A DNA stretch of 64,000 nucleotides, taken from the NCBI GenBank assembly GCA_003598175.1, contig QZKN01000141.1:27418-91417 (forward strand), given 5' to 3'. Shown here in pieces: positions 26,196 to 35,278 of the stretch (position 1 is its first letter; each line of letters starts with the position of its first letter). The notes below the pieces were generated by a model. It was given only the letters and a program-made list of their open reading frames with translations, was not told where the DNA came from and did no database searches. The translations under genes and the position numbers were made by a program. The DNA comes from Candidatus Omnitrophota bacterium (lineage in GTDB: Bacteria > Hinthialibacterota > Hinthialibacteria > Hinthialibacterales > Hinthialibacteraceae).

Positions 26196-27610
26196 CTGTG
26201 CACGGCCAGTTCATACCCCAACCCGATAGAGTGTTCACACAGTTGAATATTCTCACGAATCTGATCGAGAAACTCCTCCACGCATTTCTGCGATGCCTTC
26301 TTTGGAGGATTCGGATCGTTGACCGCTTCCAGGAAATAGGAATCGGCAATCCGTTCCCAGCATTCGTGAAAGATTTCCGACGAATCGAAATAATCCAGGC
26401 CAACCACGTGATCGCCGCTGCAAACCAGCACTCCCGCCGTCTCTGGCGGCAGTACAATTGTTTTTCGATATTCGTCTATCCGTTCTTCGCAGAATTGATA
26501 ACCGTCGGTAATCGAATCCGTGGCGGATGAGGCTTTCATGGCGTGCAGTTGAGCGGAGACTTCCTCCCACACTTCTCCCTGATCGCTTCTGGCTTCTCCT
26601 GTGTGCAGCCGGCATTCCTGAACCGAGCGCAATTTCTTGCCTCGGAGTTTGGGATGCGCGTAAAAAGCGGATTGAAATTTTCGTGAGGCATACCGCCACC
26701 GTCCCCGTTCCACGCAGCTGACCGGAATGCGGGTGGATTGATGCGCGGCAACGATGATCGTGATGTTGATTACTCGGTTCTGTTTGGCGCCGATGAGGAT
26801 TTCTCCTTCCGGCGCAAGAACCGGTTTGTCGCCGCGATTGTGCAGCAACAATTCATGCACCTGACCTTCCTCGGACGCTTCTTCGATTTCCACCACTCCC
26901 ATTTCCAACGCCTTTTTTAGCAATACATAATTCCCTGTTGCACCGTTCAGTTTGCCGAACGGAAACAGCGTCAGATTCCGGTAATGAATCCCTTCCCCCA
27001 CTTTCAACCGGCGCAATTGTTCCCGGATTTTTTCGATCACGTTTTCACTATGCTGCCTCCGGATTTCTTCCGCTTTGAACGGGAATAGCGACAACAACAA
27101 TTGCGTTTCCGGCAGGACATCCCGGCTGATCAACCGATGCAACCGTTCTTGTAATCCATGAATAACGGCAGGATCGGAAAAGCCCGGGAGTTTCAAAAAC
27201 GATTCGAGAATGATCTCCCGGATGGCCTCAATGGCCGTGCCGGGCGATGGATTCGTTTCCAGGATCGAAAATCCCTTTTGACACAGATACAACTTGATGA
27301 TCAATGGAGAGCCATGATGCCGAACCCGCGGATGAGGGGAGAACGTGTTGGGAACCGCTCCCTCGATAAGCACTTTTCCCTGATCGATCAGCGGCGCCAG
27401 CCAGCGCGTGATTTCTCTCGGGACAAATCCCACATCCTTGAAATCCGGATTCCTGACTCGGATTGCATTGGCGTCATGCTGATTGTCCGGATCGCGCTCG
27501 AATGAGACTTCTTCTCCCGCCTGTACATTGTCCTCGACGTATTGCATCCCCACGATTCGGGTCTGAAACTCGCCCAGGTATAGGTTTTGGTGTTGTGTCG
27601 CAGATTTCAT
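26120..27610 (-). CDS. HIRAN domain-ARPP domain protein
   Basis: 496 residues from the ATG at 27610 (MKSATQHQNLYL), chosen because AGGA lies 8 bases upstream; an earlier in-frame start at 27661 adds 17 unlikely residues. Residues 10-115 resemble a HIRAN domain: IVGMQYVEDNVQAGEEVSF, RDPDNQHDANAI and VGFVPREITRWLA are its usual blocks. The C-terminal ~280 residues (VEIEEASEEGQVHELLL, NRGDKPVLAPEGEILIGAKQ, RIPVSCVERGRW) match the ARPP-1 domain. HIRAN binds DNA ends or stalled forks in other proteins; ARPP has no established activity. It follows a small gene 70 bp upstream in one probable operon. Its 3' end is duplicated on the far side of the island. Confidence 0.75.
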   Translation of the reverse strand: MKSATQHQNLYLGEFQTRIVGMQYVEDNVQAGEEVSFERDPDNQHDANAIRVRNPDFKDVGFVPREITRWLAPLIDQGKVLIEGAVPNTFSPHPRVRHHGSPLIIKLYLCQKGFSILETNPSPGTAIEAIREIILESFLKLPGFSDPAVIHGLQERLHRLISRDVLPETQLLLSLFPFKAEEIRRQHSENVIEKIREQLRRLKVGEGIHYRNLTLFPFGKLNGATGNYVLLKKALEMGVVEIEEASEEGQVHELLLHNRGDKPVLAPEGEILIGAKQNRVINITIIVAAHQSTRIPVSCVERGRWRYASRKFQSAFYAHPKLRGKKLRSVQECRLHTGEARSDQGEVWEEVSAQLHAMKASSATDSITDGYQFCEERIDEYRKTIVLPPETAGVLVCSGDHVVGLDYFDSSEIFHECWERIADSYFLEAVNDPNPPKKASQKCVEEFLDQIRENIQLCEHSIGLGYELAVHSDRIAGAGVWYADSLCHLTVVPSEK

Positions 27611-27680
27611 CGGTTTTTTCCTTTCTTGCAGAAGCAATAACGAATAGTGAATGCGAAGCATTGCTGTTTTCTGTTGCTGG

Positions 27681-28064
27681 TTACGAAATCATTTTGGCGA
27701 ACGAGTGATCCACCCAGGCAACGTTGGCTTTCGACTGTGGATTCGGGGTATACGTTGTCACCCATGCGTATTCCCCGCTGTTTTCCGTTTTGGATATGAC
27801 GGCGATGAGTTCATTGCCCAATTCCGGAAGCAGAAAATACCACGAAGGGATTCCCTGTTGTTGCCGTTGCTTGAAGCCCGGTCGATACCCGCGTTCCATC
27901 ATTTCCTCAAAACGCAATTGCCGGCTCTCGCAGAATCGTGAAAACGCCTCGTCGGTTTCGAATTCCCGCCCGGCGTATTCCCGCAACCGCGCCAGCGCAT
28001 GACGGGAAATGGTGAATTCCCGTGCATTTCCAAGTTTTAAAAACCGCGTTCCATTGATCGCCAT
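27681..28064 (-). CDS. Small hypothetical protein, DUF4258/RelE-like pattern
   Basis: 127 residues from the ATG at 28064, which has GGAGG 8 bases upstream; an earlier in-frame start at 28091 has no site. ISRHALARLREYAG near the N-terminus, followed by a basic helix (GFKQRQQQG) and C-terminal strands (WYFLLPELG, LIAVISKTE, AWVTTYTP), recalls the RelE/BrnT/DUF4258 toxin fold. Key toxin residues cannot be confirmed by eye. It is the first gene of the unit leading into the HIRAN-ARPP gene. A candidate sigma-54 promoter ends about 50 bp before its start. Confidence 0.5.
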   Translation of the reverse strand: MAINGTRFLKLGNAREFTISRHALARLREYAGREFETDEAFSRFCESRQLRFEEMMERGYRPGFKQRQQQGIPSWYFLLPELGNELIAVISKTENSGEYAWVTTYTPNPQSKANVAWVDHSFAKMIS

Positions 28065-28112
28065 TTTTATTTCCTCCAGCCTGTTTTTCACGCTTCCGAC
28101 GCCATCGGTTCT

Positions 28113-28129
28113 ATCAAGAACGATGCCAA
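28113..28129 (-). promoter_or_regulatory. Candidate sigma-54 (-24/-12) promoter
   Basis: Minus-strand sequence TTGGCATCGTTCTTGAT. The -24 element TGGCA is perfect, the spacing is exact for the consensus, and the -12 element reads TTGA instead of TTGC. It lies between the sigma-54 activator gene and the small-protein/HIRAN-ARPP operon and points at that operon. A short inverted repeat, ATCAA-TTA-TTGAT, about 120 bp further upstream could be an activator site, but that is weak. Confidence 0.45.
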
Positions 28130-28298
28130 GTTGCGGATGGAGAATGATAGATATTGTTAAGTGACTGATTTTGTTTCAGTTAGAGATTGTGAAATTAGAT
28201 AGAGGGAAATTATACAAGGGAGATAAAAACGAAGGCGCAAACAATCAATTATTGATGGGGACTATTCAGAAAATGATCGAACGCGAGGTAAAAATCGA

Positions 28299-29846
28299 TC
28301 AGTCGGAAAGCCACTTTTTCAGCGTATTTTTTGAAACCTTCAACGCGTCCGCCGTACGCGTGATATTCCCGTCAAACAGCTTCAACACATGCCGCATATA
28401 GGATTTTCGAATCTCCTCTTCCGGAAGCGCTTCGTTGATCGACTCCGGCCGAAATATCTTATAATCGCGGAGGATTTCTTTCGGCAGCCGGTGATGAGGA
28501 TCGCCGGAGGAATGTTCGATCTCTTCGTTCAACACCTCTCGCACCGGCATTTTCATATAGGCCGCGCGCTTGAGGATATTGATGAATTCTCGAATATTTC
28601 CCGGCCAGGAATGGTTGTTGATGGCTTTCCAATCCGCCGGCGATAAATCCAACGGATGGCCTTTTTTCTTTAAATCATACATCACGCTCCGGGCAATGGT
28701 TTTCATGTCGTCCCGTCGTTCCATCAAGGACGGCGCCCGCAACGTCAACACGTTCAGCCGATGGTACAAATCCATACGAAAACGTCCGTCGCGAATCATG
28801 GACGGCACATCCTGATTGGTGGCGGCGATGATGCGTACATGAACCGTATGCGATTTCATCGTCCCCAGCGGCGTGATGGTTCCTTCTTCCAACACCCGCA
28901 AGAGTTGGGTTTGGACGGGTAAAGGCAATTCCGCCACTTCATCCAAAAACAAGGTTCCGCCATCCGCCGTTTCGAACGCGCCCGCTCGGCTTTCCGTGGC
29001 GCCCGTATACGCACCGGCGATGTGTCCGAACAACCGGTCATGAGCCAAATCCGCATTCGTGCTGAGAATGGCGCAATTCACGGATACAAACAGACCTTCC
29101 CGCTTACCGACCTCGTGCAGCAATCGCGCCGCGATTTCTTTTCCCGATCCGGTCGGCCCCAAAACCAGAACCGGCTCTTCCAACGGCCCCAGGCGTTTGA
29201 TCAACGAACGCAGCTGTTTCATCGCCTTGCTGTTGCCGAGAGGGACGCCTGATTTCCCATACTTGCGATAGGATTCGACTTCTTCCCGATCCGCCTCCGT
29301 GAAGGGAACCAAACCGGCCACTTTTCGGATCACATGAACGTAACTGTTTCGATCTTCATATTTGAAATAACGATGCGCGCCGGCTTCGATCAGATCATGC
29401 CAGATTTGCTCTTCGTCGGATCGTTTCATCGATGAATCAACATATTGTTCGGCGAGTATACGCAGCAAATCTGTGGTTGGATTGGTTGGGAGTTTCAGAT
29501 GGTTGAAGATCAACTCCGTATTGCTTCGATATTCCTGAAAAATGGGCTTGCAGACTTTCCGTAACGAATCGGCGTACTCGTCCAGATACGTTCTGCCGCA
29601 ATACCAGAACACGGAACGCTTTTTCCGTTTCAGTTCCCCCAACGCACGAATCACGCTCTTCAGATTTTCAAAAATACCCACTCCGCAAATGTGAATGATT
29701 TCCGGAACCTTTTCATATCCGATGATTTCTTCCAACGCCATATCCATGCGTCTGGCGCTGGTGATGACAATCTGCAGTTTCGGATTTTTCTGCAACACCA
29801 TTGCGGCCGCACATGCGCCGTCTGTTCCATGAGAGGTTATGATCAT
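28299..29846 (-). CDS. Sigma-54-dependent activator with DHH-like N-terminal domain
   Basis: 515 residues. The central AAA+ domain has Walker A GPTGSGKE, the sigma-54 contact loop GAYTGA, Walker B GGTLFLDEV and the R-finger region FRMDLYHRLN. The C-terminus is a Fis-type helix-turn-helix (ITRTADALKVSKNTLKKWL). The first ~110 residues start ITSHGTDGACAAAMVL, which resembles motif I of DHH phosphoesterases (H-x-x-D-G), followed by an alternating alpha/beta pattern. Later DHH motifs are not evident, so it may be a non-catalytic ligand sensor, perhaps for a nucleotide. All genes from here down to 13265 are on the same strand. The nearest likely target is the operon starting at 28064. Confidence 0.8.
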   Translation of the reverse strand: MIITSHGTDGACAAAMVLQKNPKLQIVITSARRMDMALEEIIGYEKVPEIIHICGVGIFENLKSVIRALGELKRKKRSVFWYCGRTYLDEYADSLRKVCKPIFQEYRSNTELIFNHLKLPTNPTTDLLRILAEQYVDSSMKRSDEEQIWHDLIEAGAHRYFKYEDRNSYVHVIRKVAGLVPFTEADREEVESYRKYGKSGVPLGNSKAMKQLRSLIKRLGPLEEPVLVLGPTGSGKEIAARLLHEVGKREGLFVSVNCAILSTNADLAHDRLFGHIAGAYTGATESRAGAFETADGGTLFLDEVAELPLPVQTQLLRVLEEGTITPLGTMKSHTVHVRIIAATNQDVPSMIRDGRFRMDLYHRLNVLTLRAPSLMERRDDMKTIARSVMYDLKKKGHPLDLSPADWKAINNHSWPGNIREFINILKRAAYMKMPVREVLNEEIEHSSGDPHHRLPKEILRDYKIFRPESINEALPEEEIRKSYMRHVLKLFDGNITRTADALKVSKNTLKKWLSD

Positions 29847-30295
29847 GTTTTTACAGTTCCCATTTCACCCAAAAGACATCTGATAATTTGGTGTAGTCTT
29901 TATTTCATGTTTTTGATTTATCGATTTCAATTAATGGATCTGCCAGTTCGCCAAGAGATTTGAAGGAATTTTGCCTTAATCACAGTACAAATTCAATTCT
30001 TGTGCCCTTTTTCCGAATGTCAGGCAAATCACACGTTCTCTCGCATAGGATTCCATCAACAACGTACATTATTTTTATCCGTATCTTAAATAAAGTTTTC
30101 GAATAAGACAAGGAAAAAAGAGAAAGAAATCGGGCAAAATCATTGACCGACTCAAAATCTTCTCAATTCGGCCAAAGCGGCAGGACGCCGGCATTTTTTT
30201 TAGATGCAGCCAAAGGATTTACAGGTAGTGGAAATATCTATATAAACACGAATAGTGTATTGTAATGTAACGGTTATGTCGCTGGAGGATATTTC
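29847..30295. other. Intergenic region between divergent genes
   Basis: 449 bp between the sigma-54 activator (minus) and the aminopeptidase (plus). It must hold both promoters. It is AT-rich near 30230-30265. The GGAGG site for the aminopeptidase lies 7 bases before the ATG at 30296. No RNA gene, repeat or convincing open frame was seen. Confidence 0.6.
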
Positions 30296-32890
30296 ATGAA
30301 TTTAGTCCGCTATTGGATTCGTTTATTGTTCATCGCGTGTTTATTCGCCGATTTCACCGCTGGATTTCCCGATCATGCGGCATCTGCTTTTCCACCAAAA
30401 CTGAAAGACGACGCGTATCCTCGTCATTATCGACCCGACCGTAGCGTCGATTTTGAGCATATGCGGCTGGAAATCAAAGTTTTCATGAGTGAAAAACGGA
30501 TCGAAGGTACGATTCATTACCGTTTCCGACCGTTACACGACAACGTCCGGCAAATCCGCTTCGACGCCGAGGAAATGAAAATCCAAGCGGTACAATCGCC
30601 ATCCGGGCGGGACGTCAAATGGAATCACGCGGACAATGCGCTGCATGTCACCTTCCCTGCTCCGCTTGCTTACGGTCAGGAAACGGAAATCGCCATTCAA
30701 TACGCCGCTTCCCCGGCGGAGGGGATGTATTTCACCGACTCGAAACACGTGTATCCGCAGAATCCGGATCAACTGTATACCCTGGTCGAGCCCTATTGGA
30801 GTTCGCGCTGGTATCCGTGTGTGGATTATCCCAACGACCGCATGGTGACCGAAATGATTGTCACCGCGCCGAAAGAATTCGATACATTATCCAATGGATT
30901 GCTGGTGAAATCCATTGAATCCGGCGAATGGCGCACGGATCATTGGAAACAAGAGATTCCGCACGTGGTTTATCTCGTCAGCCTGGTCGTCGGCAAATTC
31001 GATGTCGTGAAAGACGAGTGGCGGGGCGTTCCGGTGGAGTATTACGTGGAAAAAGGCCGCGGCGCGGATGCGCGGCCGAGCATGGGCAAAACGCCGGAAA
31101 TGATCGAATGCTTCAGCAATTATTATGGCTGTCCCTATCCTTACGAAAAATACGCGCAGGTCGCGGTTCGTTACTTCGGCGCGGGCGGGATGGAGCACAC
31201 GACGGCGACGACCCTGCACGAATTCGCGGTGATCGACGAGGAAGCGCGGCTGGATCACGACGAGGATTGGCTGATCGCGCACGAATTGGCGCATCAATGG
31301 TTCGGCGACTACGTAACCTGCAAATCGTGGGGAGAATTGTGGCTGAACGAAGGCTTTGCGACCTACAGCGAATGCATCTGGGCGGAGCATGTCGGCGGTA
31401 GGGACCTTTATCTCGATCATTTGTGGGATGATATGAAGAGTTATATCGGCTCTTCCCGCCATTATACCCGCGCCATCGTCACCAATCAGTTCGACGATGC
31501 CGACGAAATGTTCGATTCGCATTCCTACCCGAAAGCGGGATGTGTGCTGCACATGCTGCGAGATCAACTCGGCGACGTATTGTTCCGTAAATGTCTGTCC
31601 AATTATTTATCCCGATTCGCGCCCGGCCTGGTCGACACGGATGATTTCATGGAAATCATCGAAGAAACCACCGGTCGCCCGATGGATCGGTTTTTCGAGC
31701 AGTGGATTTACCGTCCCGGCCATCCTAAAATCCAAGTCACGCACGAATGGCTGCCGGAAAGCAAACGTGTCAAACTGACGGTGAAACAAACGCAAACCAG
31801 GGCCGAAGGCGAACCGCCGTTCGCGTTTCCGCTGGAAGTGGAAATCGATTCCGCCTCGGAATCCATCCGCCAGACCTTCGAGATCACGAAATTGAACGAA
31901 ACCCTTTTTCTTGCCGGCGAGGAAGCGCCCAAAAGCGTCGTGATCGATCCGTTCCTTCGCGTACTGATGGAAGTCGAGCACGAGAAGTCGGAAGACATGC
32001 TGCTGCACGACCTGCAATACGGTTCCTCGGTTATCGTGAAGATGAAAGCGATTCAGGCGCTGGCGCAAAAAACGTCGGGACGGGTGATCGATGCCTTGAT
32101 CCATGCGTTGAATCACAACCATTTCTGGCGGATTCAGGAAGAAGCGGCGTATGCACTTAGCAAAATTCATTTCGGCAAGGCGCGCAAAGCGCTGTTGGAT
32201 GCCTGCAATCACCCAAATCCAAAAATCCGACGCGCGGTAGTCTCTTCGCTGGGTAAATATTATAAAAACAATGAAGTGAACGAAGCGTTGAAACATGTAT
32301 ATAAAAACGATGACAGCATCCACGTCATTGCCGAGGCTGTTCGTTCACTCAGCCGCAATCGCGCGGAAGGTGTATATACCTTACTCCGCGGCGGTTTGGA
32401 GCGGGAATCCTACCGTTACAGAATCCGGCTGGCGGCTCTCGACGCCTTGGTGGATTTGGATGAAGCGAAAGTGTATCCTGCTCTCGTGAAATTCGCGGAT
32501 GATCCCTATCCCCGAAACGTTCGCACTTCTGCCATGCGCGGCATGGGAAAATTGGCTTATAAAACGAAACGCAATAACAAGGAAACACTCGATCTACTCC
32601 TGAAATATATGAATTCTCCCGCCGAATCGATCCGCGACGCCGCCATCGACGGATTGCGAGCCTTGCGCGATGAAAACGCGATCCCACCGCTGCAGCGAAT
32701 CGCCGACGATGACCCGAATAAACACATTCGGGAACAGGCGCAGTCCGCAATCAATGCAATTCGGCAGGAACGGGGGAGTGAATTATCCGCCGAGAATGCG
32801 AAAAAAGTGGAGGAATTGGAGAAAAAAATAGAAAAACTACATGATACGATGAAGGAATTAACTCAAAAAATCGATGACCTTTCTCAATAA
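30296..32890 (+). CDS. Secreted M1-family zinc aminopeptidase with HEAT repeats
   Basis: 864 residues. Signal peptide: MNLVRYWIRLLFIACLFADF. An M1 fold follows, with the exopeptidase loop as GGMEHTTATT (the GAMEN equivalent). The zinc site is HELAHQW (about residue 329) plus LNEGFATY, giving HExxH-x18-E. After the catalytic part (to about residue 560), repeated helical pairs such as IDALIHALNHNHFWRIQEEA and NPKIRRAVVSSLGKYYKNN form a HEAT array to about residue 825. The protein ends in a short coiled coil (VEELEKKIEKLHDTMKEL). It probably trims peptides in the periplasm or outside the cell. GGAGG lies 7 bases before the start. Confidence 0.93.
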   Translation: MNLVRYWIRLLFIACLFADFTAGFPDHAASAFPPKLKDDAYPRHYRPDRSVDFEHMRLEIKVFMSEKRIEGTIHYRFRPLHDNVRQIRFDAEEMKIQAVQSPSGRDVKWNHADNALHVTFPAPLAYGQETEIAIQYAASPAEGMYFTDSKHVYPQNPDQLYTLVEPYWSSRWYPCVDYPNDRMVTEMIVTAPKEFDTLSNGLLVKSIESGEWRTDHWKQEIPHVVYLVSLVVGKFDVVKDEWRGVPVEYYVEKGRGADARPSMGKTPEMIECFSNYYGCPYPYEKYAQVAVRYFGAGGMEHTTATTLHEFAVIDEEARLDHDEDWLIAHELAHQWFGDYVTCKSWGELWLNEGFATYSECIWAEHVGGRDLYLDHLWDDMKSYIGSSRHYTRAIVTNQFDDADEMFDSHSYPKAGCVLHMLRDQLGDVLFRKCLSNYLSRFAPGLVDTDDFMEIIEETTGRPMDRFFEQWIYRPGHPKIQVTHEWLPESKRVKLTVKQTQTRAEGEPPFAFPLEVEIDSASESIRQTFEITKLNETLFLAGEEAPKSVVIDPFLRVLMEVEHEKSEDMLLHDLQYGSSVIVKMKAIQALAQKTSGRVIDALIHALNHNHFWRIQEEAAYALSKIHFGKARKALLDACNHPNPKIRRAVVSSLGKYYKNNEVNEALKHVYKNDDSIHVIAEAVRSLSRNRAEGVYTLLRGGLERESYRYRIRLAALDALVDLDEAKVYPALVKFADDPYPRNVRTSAMRGMGKLAYKTKRNNKETLDLLLKYMNSPAESIRDAAIDGLRALRDENAIPPLQRIADDDPNKHIREQAQSAINAIRQERGSELSAENAKKVEELEKKIEKLHDTMKELTQKIDDLSQ

Positions 32891-32932
32891 ACAGTTTGAA
32901 CATACTCCTGTGCGCGAAGTGGATCGGACTTG

Positions 32933-33381
32933 CTAAGACGCATTTGGGGGAGAAACATTTGAAATGTTTCCTTCATCCATGGCTATGTCAGCGATTAATG
33001 CAACCGGGTTAATTACGGTTAATTCCAACACGCGAGAGAAGTGACGTTCATTAGAAGTAAGAAGTGGCATATCATTCACAAGACATGTAGCAGCAATAAA
33101 CACGTCCTTTATCCCAATATTCTGGTTTTGGCTTATCAGCTCGGCATGCAATTTAGCCGCTCTTTTTGCTATACCACTATCAAATGGCAAAACAGTCATC
33201 ACTCCCAACAACGCCTGCTCGCCAATTTCCCTCTTTGCAAGAGAAACCCCAAAGAGAAGTTCGTAAACAGTAATGGCCGTAATTCTTTGACTGCCTTTTC
33301 AACGGCTGACGCCCCTGGCTCTCGCCCTTTCAAATAATTAATGAGCACATCGGTATCTAAACAGAGTTGAGTTTTGTCCAT
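32933..33381 (-). pseudogene. vapC: VapC-type PIN toxin, frameshifted
   Basis: Two overlapping frames together encode one PIN domain. The upstream part (from the ATG at 33381) gives MDKTQLCLDTDVLINYLKG to about AVEKAVKE. The next frame gives RITAITVYELLFGVSLAKRE, IGIKDVFIAATCLVNDMPLL and TSNERHFSRV. All acidic PIN residues are present across the join. The break lies near 33280-33300, at the AAAGAATTACGG stretch, and looks like one lost base. Either the toxin is dead or there is a sequence error. It overlaps the antitoxin gene upstream by 25 nt, the normal order for vapBC. Confidence 0.75.
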
Positions 33382-33602
33382 TCCTGCCATTCTTGATTGA
33401 GATATTCTATCGCTGTATTAAATTTTTTGTCATCTTTTAATGTACCACGTAAGGCAAAAAATTGATCCAATGAAGTGATCCTTAAGGTTTGTCCTTCCAG
33501 GATCGTTTTGATCTCATCCCCTTCATTTAAATTAAGAGTTTTCATCAACCAATAGGGTAATGAAATAACATCCTCACTTGAGCTTTTCACAACCAGTACC
33601 AT
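33357..33602 (-). CDS. vapB: AbrB/MazE-type antitoxin
   Basis: 81 residues from the ATG at 33602 (MVLVVKSSSEDVISLPYWL); the frame is open to 33641, but the shorter start fits the family. The first ~45 residues have the swapped-hairpin AbrB pattern: V-K-S-S-S, then LPYWLMKTLNLNEGDEIKT and an LEGQTLRI strand. The C-terminal tail (DKKFNTAIEYLNQEWQEW) would bind the toxin. It probably represses its own operon through the AbrB DNA-binding domain. The partner toxin is frameshifted, so the antitoxin may persist alone. Confidence 0.72.
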   Translation of the reverse strand: MVLVVKSSSEDVISLPYWLMKTLNLNEGDEIKTILEGQTLRITSLDQFFALRGTLKDDKKFNTAIEYLNQEWQEWTKLNSV

Positions 33603-33735
33603 AATCCACTTCCTGAAGCTACAGCAACCTGAAATAACCATTCTTAGGATTATACTCTAAATAATATATACGTATACTACATCAAGATAAAGCAAACAAC
33701 AATGATCAAAAAAATCGTTCGTCTACGAGGCCATC

Positions 33736-34059
33736 ATGTTTTACAAACAAAAAATAACCAATTACAAACAACCGTTGGAAGGCGTCGAGTTCAAAACGCT
33801 GGTATATGGTGAAAATACCCTGCTGACCGAATTTCGCCTGAAAAAAGACAGTCAATTGCCGATCCACAAGCACGTGTACGAACAGACCGGCTATTTGATT
33901 TCCGGCCGGCTTCAACTCAAAATCGGCGAGGAAACCATTCTGACGGAGCCGGGCGATGCGTGGTGTATACCCGCCAATATGGAGCATGGAGCGGCGATTC
34001 TAGAGGATTCGGTCGCGTTGGAAGTCTTCTCCCCGGCGAGAGAGGATTACTTGCCGTAG
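33736..34059 (+). CDS. Small single-domain cupin protein
   Basis: 107 residues. The conserved cupin motifs are PIHKHVYEQTGYLISGRL (two His, Glu) and GDAWCIPANMEHGA (last His). Together they would bind one metal ion in a beta-barrel. Function is unassigned; such proteins act as small isomerases, dioxygenases or sensors. It lies 58 bp before sucC on the same strand, but no functional tie is evident. Confidence 0.85.
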   Translation: MFYKQKITNYKQPLEGVEFKTLVYGENTLLTEFRLKKDSQLPIHKHVYEQTGYLISGRLQLKIGEETILTEPGDAWCIPANMEHGAAILEDSVALEVFSPAREDYLP

Positions 34060-34117
34060 ATACACCTGCAAAAATGTGAAATAATGATTGAATTTCAATT
34101 TGGAGGAGCAGTAATCC

Positions 34118-35278
34118 ATGAAAATTCACGAATATCAGGCAAAACGGATTCTGGAAAAATTCGATGTTCCGGTTCCGCGTGGCGAAACGGCCAATACGCC
34201 GGAAGAAGCGGAACAGATTTACAAGCGTTTGGGAACGGACGTGGTTGTGGTCAAGGCGCAGATTCACGCGGGTGGACGCGGCAAAGGCGGCGGCGTGAAA
34301 TTGGCGCGTTCCGCAGCCGAGGCGCGCGATTTCGCCAAAGCCATGCTGGGAATGAAACTGGTTACCCACCAAACCGGGCCGGAAGGGAAAGAAGTGTTGA
34401 AGGTTCTGATCGAGGAAGGGCTTCCCATCAAGCAGGAATTATATATCGGCGTCGTGATCGACCGCGCCAGCGAATGTCCGGTGGTGATGGCATGCTCAGA
34501 AGGGGGTGTGGAGATCGAAGAAGTGGCATTCCGCTCGCCGGAAAAGATTTTAAAAGCGTATGTGGACCGCGCCGTCGGATTTTTACCGTTTCAGGCAAGA
34601 AGATTGGCTTACGGCATCGGTTTGAAGGGAAAAGAGGCGCAAGGTTGCGCATCGTTTCTATTGAAATTATATAAAGCGTTCGAATCCTGCGACGCCTCGC
34701 TGGCGGAAATCAATCCGCTGGTGGTCACGAAAGACGAACGGGTGATCGCATTGGACGCGAAGATCAATTTCGACGATAATGCTCTCTTCCGACACAAGGA
34801 TTTTCCGGTACTACGTGATTTGAGCGAGGAAGAACCGCTGGAAATCGAAGCATCCAAGTACGATTTGAATTATATCAAACTGGACGGCGAAGTCGGTTGC
34901 ATGGTCAATGGCGCAGGGCTGGCGATGGCGACGATGGATCTGGTGAAACTGGCGGGCTCCATGCCGGCGAACTTTCTCGACGTCGGGGGAACGGCCAGCG
35001 TCGAGCGGGTCGCCGCCGCGTTTCGCATTTTGATGTCCGATCCCAACGTCAAGGCCGTGCTCGTCAACATTTTCGGCGGCATCGTCCGTTGCGACCGGGT
35101 GGCGGGCGGAATCATCGAGGCCATGAAACATGTCGAAGTGAAAGTTCCCGTCGTCACCCGCCTGCAGGGAACCAACGCGGCGGAAGCGCGGGAATTGCTC
35201 AATCAATCCGACTTTCCCTTCCTCGTGGCCGAAGGTCTCGCCGAAGCCGCGAACAAAGTCGTGCAAAGCCTGAAATAA
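34118..35278 (+). CDS. sucC: Succinyl-CoA ligase (ADP/GDP-forming) beta subunit
   Basis: 386 residues with a full family layout: MKIHEYQAKRILEKF start, ATP-grasp part with GGRGKGGGVKLA, SLAEINPLVV and ALDAKINFDDNA, then the C-terminal CoA-ligase part with NGAGLAMATMD, NFLDVGG and VNIFGGIVRCD. It couples succinyl-CoA cleavage to nucleotide synthesis in the TCA cycle, but needs the alpha subunit SucD. The usual sucD neighbour is absent: the next gene is an NCS1 permease. The GGAGG ribosome site is strong. A malate-CoA ligase role cannot be excluded from sequence alone. Confidence 0.93.
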   Translation: MKIHEYQAKRILEKFDVPVPRGETANTPEEAEQIYKRLGTDVVVVKAQIHAGGRGKGGGVKLARSAAEARDFAKAMLGMKLVTHQTGPEGKEVLKVLIEEGLPIKQELYIGVVIDRASECPVVMACSEGGVEIEEVAFRSPEKILKAYVDRAVGFLPFQARRLAYGIGLKGKEAQGCASFLLKLYKAFESCDASLAEINPLVVTKDERVIALDAKINFDDNALFRHKDFPVLRDLSEEEPLEIEASKYDLNYIKLDGEVGCMVNGAGLAMATMDLVKLAGSMPANFLDVGGTASVERVAAAFRILMSDPNVKAVLVNIFGGIVRCDRVAGGIIEAMKHVEVKVPVVTRLQGTNAAEARELLNQSDFPFLVAEGLAEAANKVVQSLK

